This document shows, one piece after another, positions 62,189 to 64,000 of a stretch of 64,000 nt of DNA. The stretch is taken from assembly GCA_016839745.1 (NCBI GenBank), contig JAEOTS010000157.1:1-64000 (forward strand), given 5' to 3'. Positions within the stretch are counted from its first letter, which is position 1; each line of letters opens with the position of its first letter. The notes beneath the pieces were generated by a model. The model was not told the origin of the DNA and made no database searches. It was given only the letters and a program-made list of their open reading frames with translations. The stretch is from Promethearchaeota archaeon. Its GTDB lineage: Archaea; Asgardarchaeota; Lokiarchaeia; Sigyniarchaeales; SOKP01. The translations under genes were made by a program, and so were the position numbers.

Positions 62189-63343
62189 ATAAAAAAAGCT
62201 TACAAACTAATTATAATCGCATGCATTATGTCAATAGTAGTTATTTCTATCATTTTTCCAATTTTCCTTTTACTGAATGATAATAAGTTCACAAATATTG
62301 ACATTGAATTACACTTCGATGGCGATACTGCATACAGTTATGTAGCTGACCAAATGAACATCAATTCAACCCATTATAGAATACCTGGTACTCAAGGTAG
62401 AGAAGATTGCGCCCAGTATTTTATTTCTAAATTTCAACAAATCGATCCTTTGATTAATTACACACTTCATAATTTTACAATTCTTTCAGTGGAATGTCAA
62501 AATGTTTTGTTTAAAATTAACGAAAACTTTTCAAATATTGTGATCTTAAGCGCTCATTACGATTCTAGAGCTAAAGCTACAAAAGACTTGACAAACCCTG
62601 ATTGGCCTGTGCCTGGAGCGAATGATGGAGCTAGTGGAAGCGCGGTTTTAGTAGAGCTTGCCGAAGTTTTATATGAAAGAAGACAAAATCTTTCGGTTCA
62701 AATTTGGTTTTTGTTTTTCGATGCAGAGGATCAAGGTAATGACCCTGATGGTCCAGGAATATCAGGATGGAGTTGGTGTGAAGGTTCTAGTAAGTTCGTT
62801 CAAGACATCGAAAATTTCTATAATTCTTCCAAAGAAACATTTGATGCCATGATCTTATTGGATATGGTGGGAGGATATAATCTCCGTTTTATTAGTGAGC
62901 AACACTCAACCTCTTCACTTTTAAATGAATTGTTTGAGACTGGTAGGCAGCTAGGATTTACAAGCGCATTTCCTTCCGATCCAACTGTTGGCACAATTTT
63001 TGACGACCATGTAGCATTCGTGAATTATGGGATTCCCTCAGCTGATTTAATTATTAAATTTTGGAACACCCCTGTTGAATGGCCGTATCATCACACAACA
63101 AACGACGATCTTTCACACATCTCAAATAACAGTCTTGAGATAACTGGAAAAACTGTAGAGCAATTTATTTATAATAATTACTACGAGATTAACAACCAGT
63201 TTCAAGGAAGCTTCCCTTGGAGCGGTGATCTTAACCTTCTAGATTCTGATTTATTCCTATTCGTTATAATATTAATCTCAATAGTAAGTATAGCTGTTGT
63301 TGTCTTATTTTTGCGTTCACGATCAAATAGAGATAAAAATTAA
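62189..63343 (+). CDS. Secreted, membrane-anchored M28 family peptidase, apparent ATA start
   Basis: A zinc aminopeptidase-like protein. An N-terminal membrane helix (KKAYKLIIIACIMSIVVISI) is followed by an extracytoplasmic M28 domain with the two-metal ligands in LSAHYDSR, GANDGASGSAVLVELAEVL and WFLFFDAEDQGNDPDGPG, plus DAMILLDMVGG and YHHTTNDDLSHI; a second helix (LFLFVIILISIVSIAVVVLF) and basic tail end the protein. GGTGAT lies four bases before ATA 62189, giving M-K-K-A-Y; the track TTG at 62177 is upstream of the ribosome binding site. Confidence 0.87.
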   Translation: MKKAYKLIIIACIMSIVVISIIFPIFLLLNDNKFTNIDIELHFDGDTAYSYVADQMNINSTHYRIPGTQGREDCAQYFISKFQQIDPLINYTLHNFTILSVECQNVLFKINENFSNIVILSAHYDSRAKATKDLTNPDWPVPGANDGASGSAVLVELAEVLYERRQNLSVQIWFLFFDAEDQGNDPDGPGISGWSWCEGSSKFVQDIENFYNSSKETFDAMILLDMVGGYNLRFISEQHSTSSLLNELFETGRQLGFTSAFPSDPTVGTIFDDHVAFVNYGIPSADLIIKFWNTPVEWPYHHTTNDDLSHISNNSLEITGKTVEQFIYNNYYEINNQFQGSFPWSGDLNLLDSDLFLFVIILISIVSIAVVVLFLRSRSNRDKN

Positions 63344-63371
63344 TTCAATAATAGCATTTCGAATAAAAATC

Positions 63372-63998
63372 TTACATCTTAATTTTTTGACCTAAAATAG
63401 CACGATGGTTAGTCTTATCGATATATATTTCCGATAAGTCAAAAGCGCCAAAAATTCTTTTTATTTCTGAGATTGTAAAAAAATGGTGTGGAAGTCCCTT
63501 TTCTTGGCCTTTTAACGGAATGTAAGTTCTTTTCTCAATTTTTTTCATATTTTGCTTTTTAACATGAAAACTTTGAAGTATGGGGAACGTAAGAAATATT
63601 AAGCCGTCTGTTTTTAAAATACGGTTTATTTCGTTTACAGTAAAAACAATATCTTTTATCAAGTTATGGTGTATTACTTGAATTGAGATAACAGCGTCAA
63701 AAAAACCATCCTTATACGGAAATTTTTCCTCAATTTTTTGACAAACTAGTTCTGAAGATAGATTCTCTTCAGCTAACCAGTTTTTTGCTATTTCTAAACC
63801 ATTCGAAGACCCATCAAGACCATAAACTTTGAATCCTTTTTTGGATAAAAATAGAAGATGCCTTCCAGTTCCGCATCCCAAATCTAAGACTCGTCGAATC
63901 CCATTTTCGCTGAAAATACTCGCTAGTCTCTCCATATCGGGGTGAGATTTTGTGAAGTATTTACCTTTTTTAGCGAATATGTCGTCCCAGTCAGGCAT
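63372..63998 (-). CDS. Class I SAM-dependent methyltransferase
   Basis: A complete 208-aa methyltransferase: RRVLDLGCGTGRHLLFLSKK (motif I), FKVYGLDGSSNGLEIAKNWL (motif II), YKDGFFDAVISIQVIHHN (motif III/IV) and INRILKTDGLIFLTFPILQS. The C-terminal part, with HHFFTISEIKRIFGAFDLSE, resembles the methyltransf_11/25 lid. The substrate is unknown. It converges with the M28 peptidase gene and starts two bases from the window edge, so an upstream start cannot be excluded. Confidence 0.9.
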   Translation of the reverse strand: MPDWDDIFAKKGKYFTKSHPDMERLASIFSENGIRRVLDLGCGTGRHLLFLSKKGFKVYGLDGSSNGLEIAKNWLAEENLSSELVCQKIEEKFPYKDGFFDAVISIQVIHHNLIKDIVFTVNEINRILKTDGLIFLTFPILQSFHVKKQNMKKIEKRTYIPLKGQEKGLPHHFFTISEIKRIFGAFDLSEIYIDKTNHRAILGQKIKM

Positions 63999-64000
63999 AA

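Overview
Organism and overall character. The window is AT-rich, gene-dense and has no rRNA, tRNA, CRISPR array or insertion sequence that I can recognise. Archaeal signals are consistent: TATA boxes of the CTTTATAAA type, GGTGAT-like ribosome binding sites, ComDE-type sulfopyruvate decarboxylase, DUF35/thiolase pairs, ferredoxin-fused EtfA and LVIVD surface proteins. The mix of fatty-acid, sugar-acid and B12-dependent genes with zinc-ribbon proteins suggests a heterotrophic Asgard-type (Lokiarchaeia-like) archaeon. This assignment is inference from gene content, not a phylogeny.

Layout. 0-2 kb: a truncated methyltransferase, several tiny genes missed by the ORF track, and a candidate structured RNA. 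2-6.3 kb: EtfA, EtfB, acyl-CoA dehydrogenase and enoyl-CoA hydratase (beta-oxidation). 6.3-15.6 kb: CPBP protease, MBL hydrolase, DJ-1/PfpI, Zn-ribbon/SCP2 plus a GDPD-like protein with altered active site, CorA, two tandem MscS channels and DUF389. 15.6-16.7 kb: decayed ORFs without starts. 16.7-26.7 kb: B12-dependent acyl-CoA mutase (large subunit interrupted by a 31-nt hairpin insertion, small subunit, MeaB GTPase) surrounding a putative sulfoquinovose cluster (FSA-type transaldolase, sugar isomerase, sulfoquinovosidase, sulfopyruvate decarboxylase, MFS transporter). 26.8-36.5 kb: creatininase-family protein, GPH symporter, carboxylesterase, two nitroreductases, GH38-like protein, LarA-like protein. 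36.6-41.1 kb: two LVIVD-repeat surface proteins and an ICMT/membrane-HTH pair, all behind copies of one promoter element. 41.1-46.8 kb: threonine synthesis (homoserine dehydrogenase, threonine synthase, ThrH, ACT protein) between the two subunits of a CoA-transferase. 46.9-55.7 kb: DUF169 protein, then a Thermotoga-type inositol/hexuronate set (IolN, UxaE, UxaC, UxuA, UxuB-type SDR, IolM, IolO). 55.7-64 kb: alpha/beta hydrolase, a CoA-transferase gene scrap, cobalamin adenosyltransferase, two uncharacterised proteins, MaoC hydratase, thiolase plus OB-fold partner, M28 peptidase, methyltransferase.

How the genes work together. Sulfoquinovosidase would release sulfoquinovose, which the isomerase and transaldolase would cleave to sulfolactaldehyde; sulfopyruvate decarboxylase fits a later C3-sulfonate step. 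The IolM-IolN-IolO-UxaE-UxuB-UxuA series would turn scyllo-inosose into 2-keto-3-deoxygluconate, and UxaC feeds glucuronate/galacturonate into the same route. The adenosyltransferase, MeaB and mutase subunits form a B12-dependent acyl-CoA module that complements the Etf/acyl-CoA dehydrogenase block.

Main surprises. (1) The mutase large-subunit gene carries a frame-breaking 31-nt hairpin flanked by TGGA repeats and matching GGA codons. (2) Several genes appear to start at ATA, ATT, ACG or CTG behind ribosome binding sites. (3) Sulfoquinovose and inositol catabolic sets occur in an apparent archaeon. (4) One promoter/operator element is repeated three times within 2.6 kb.
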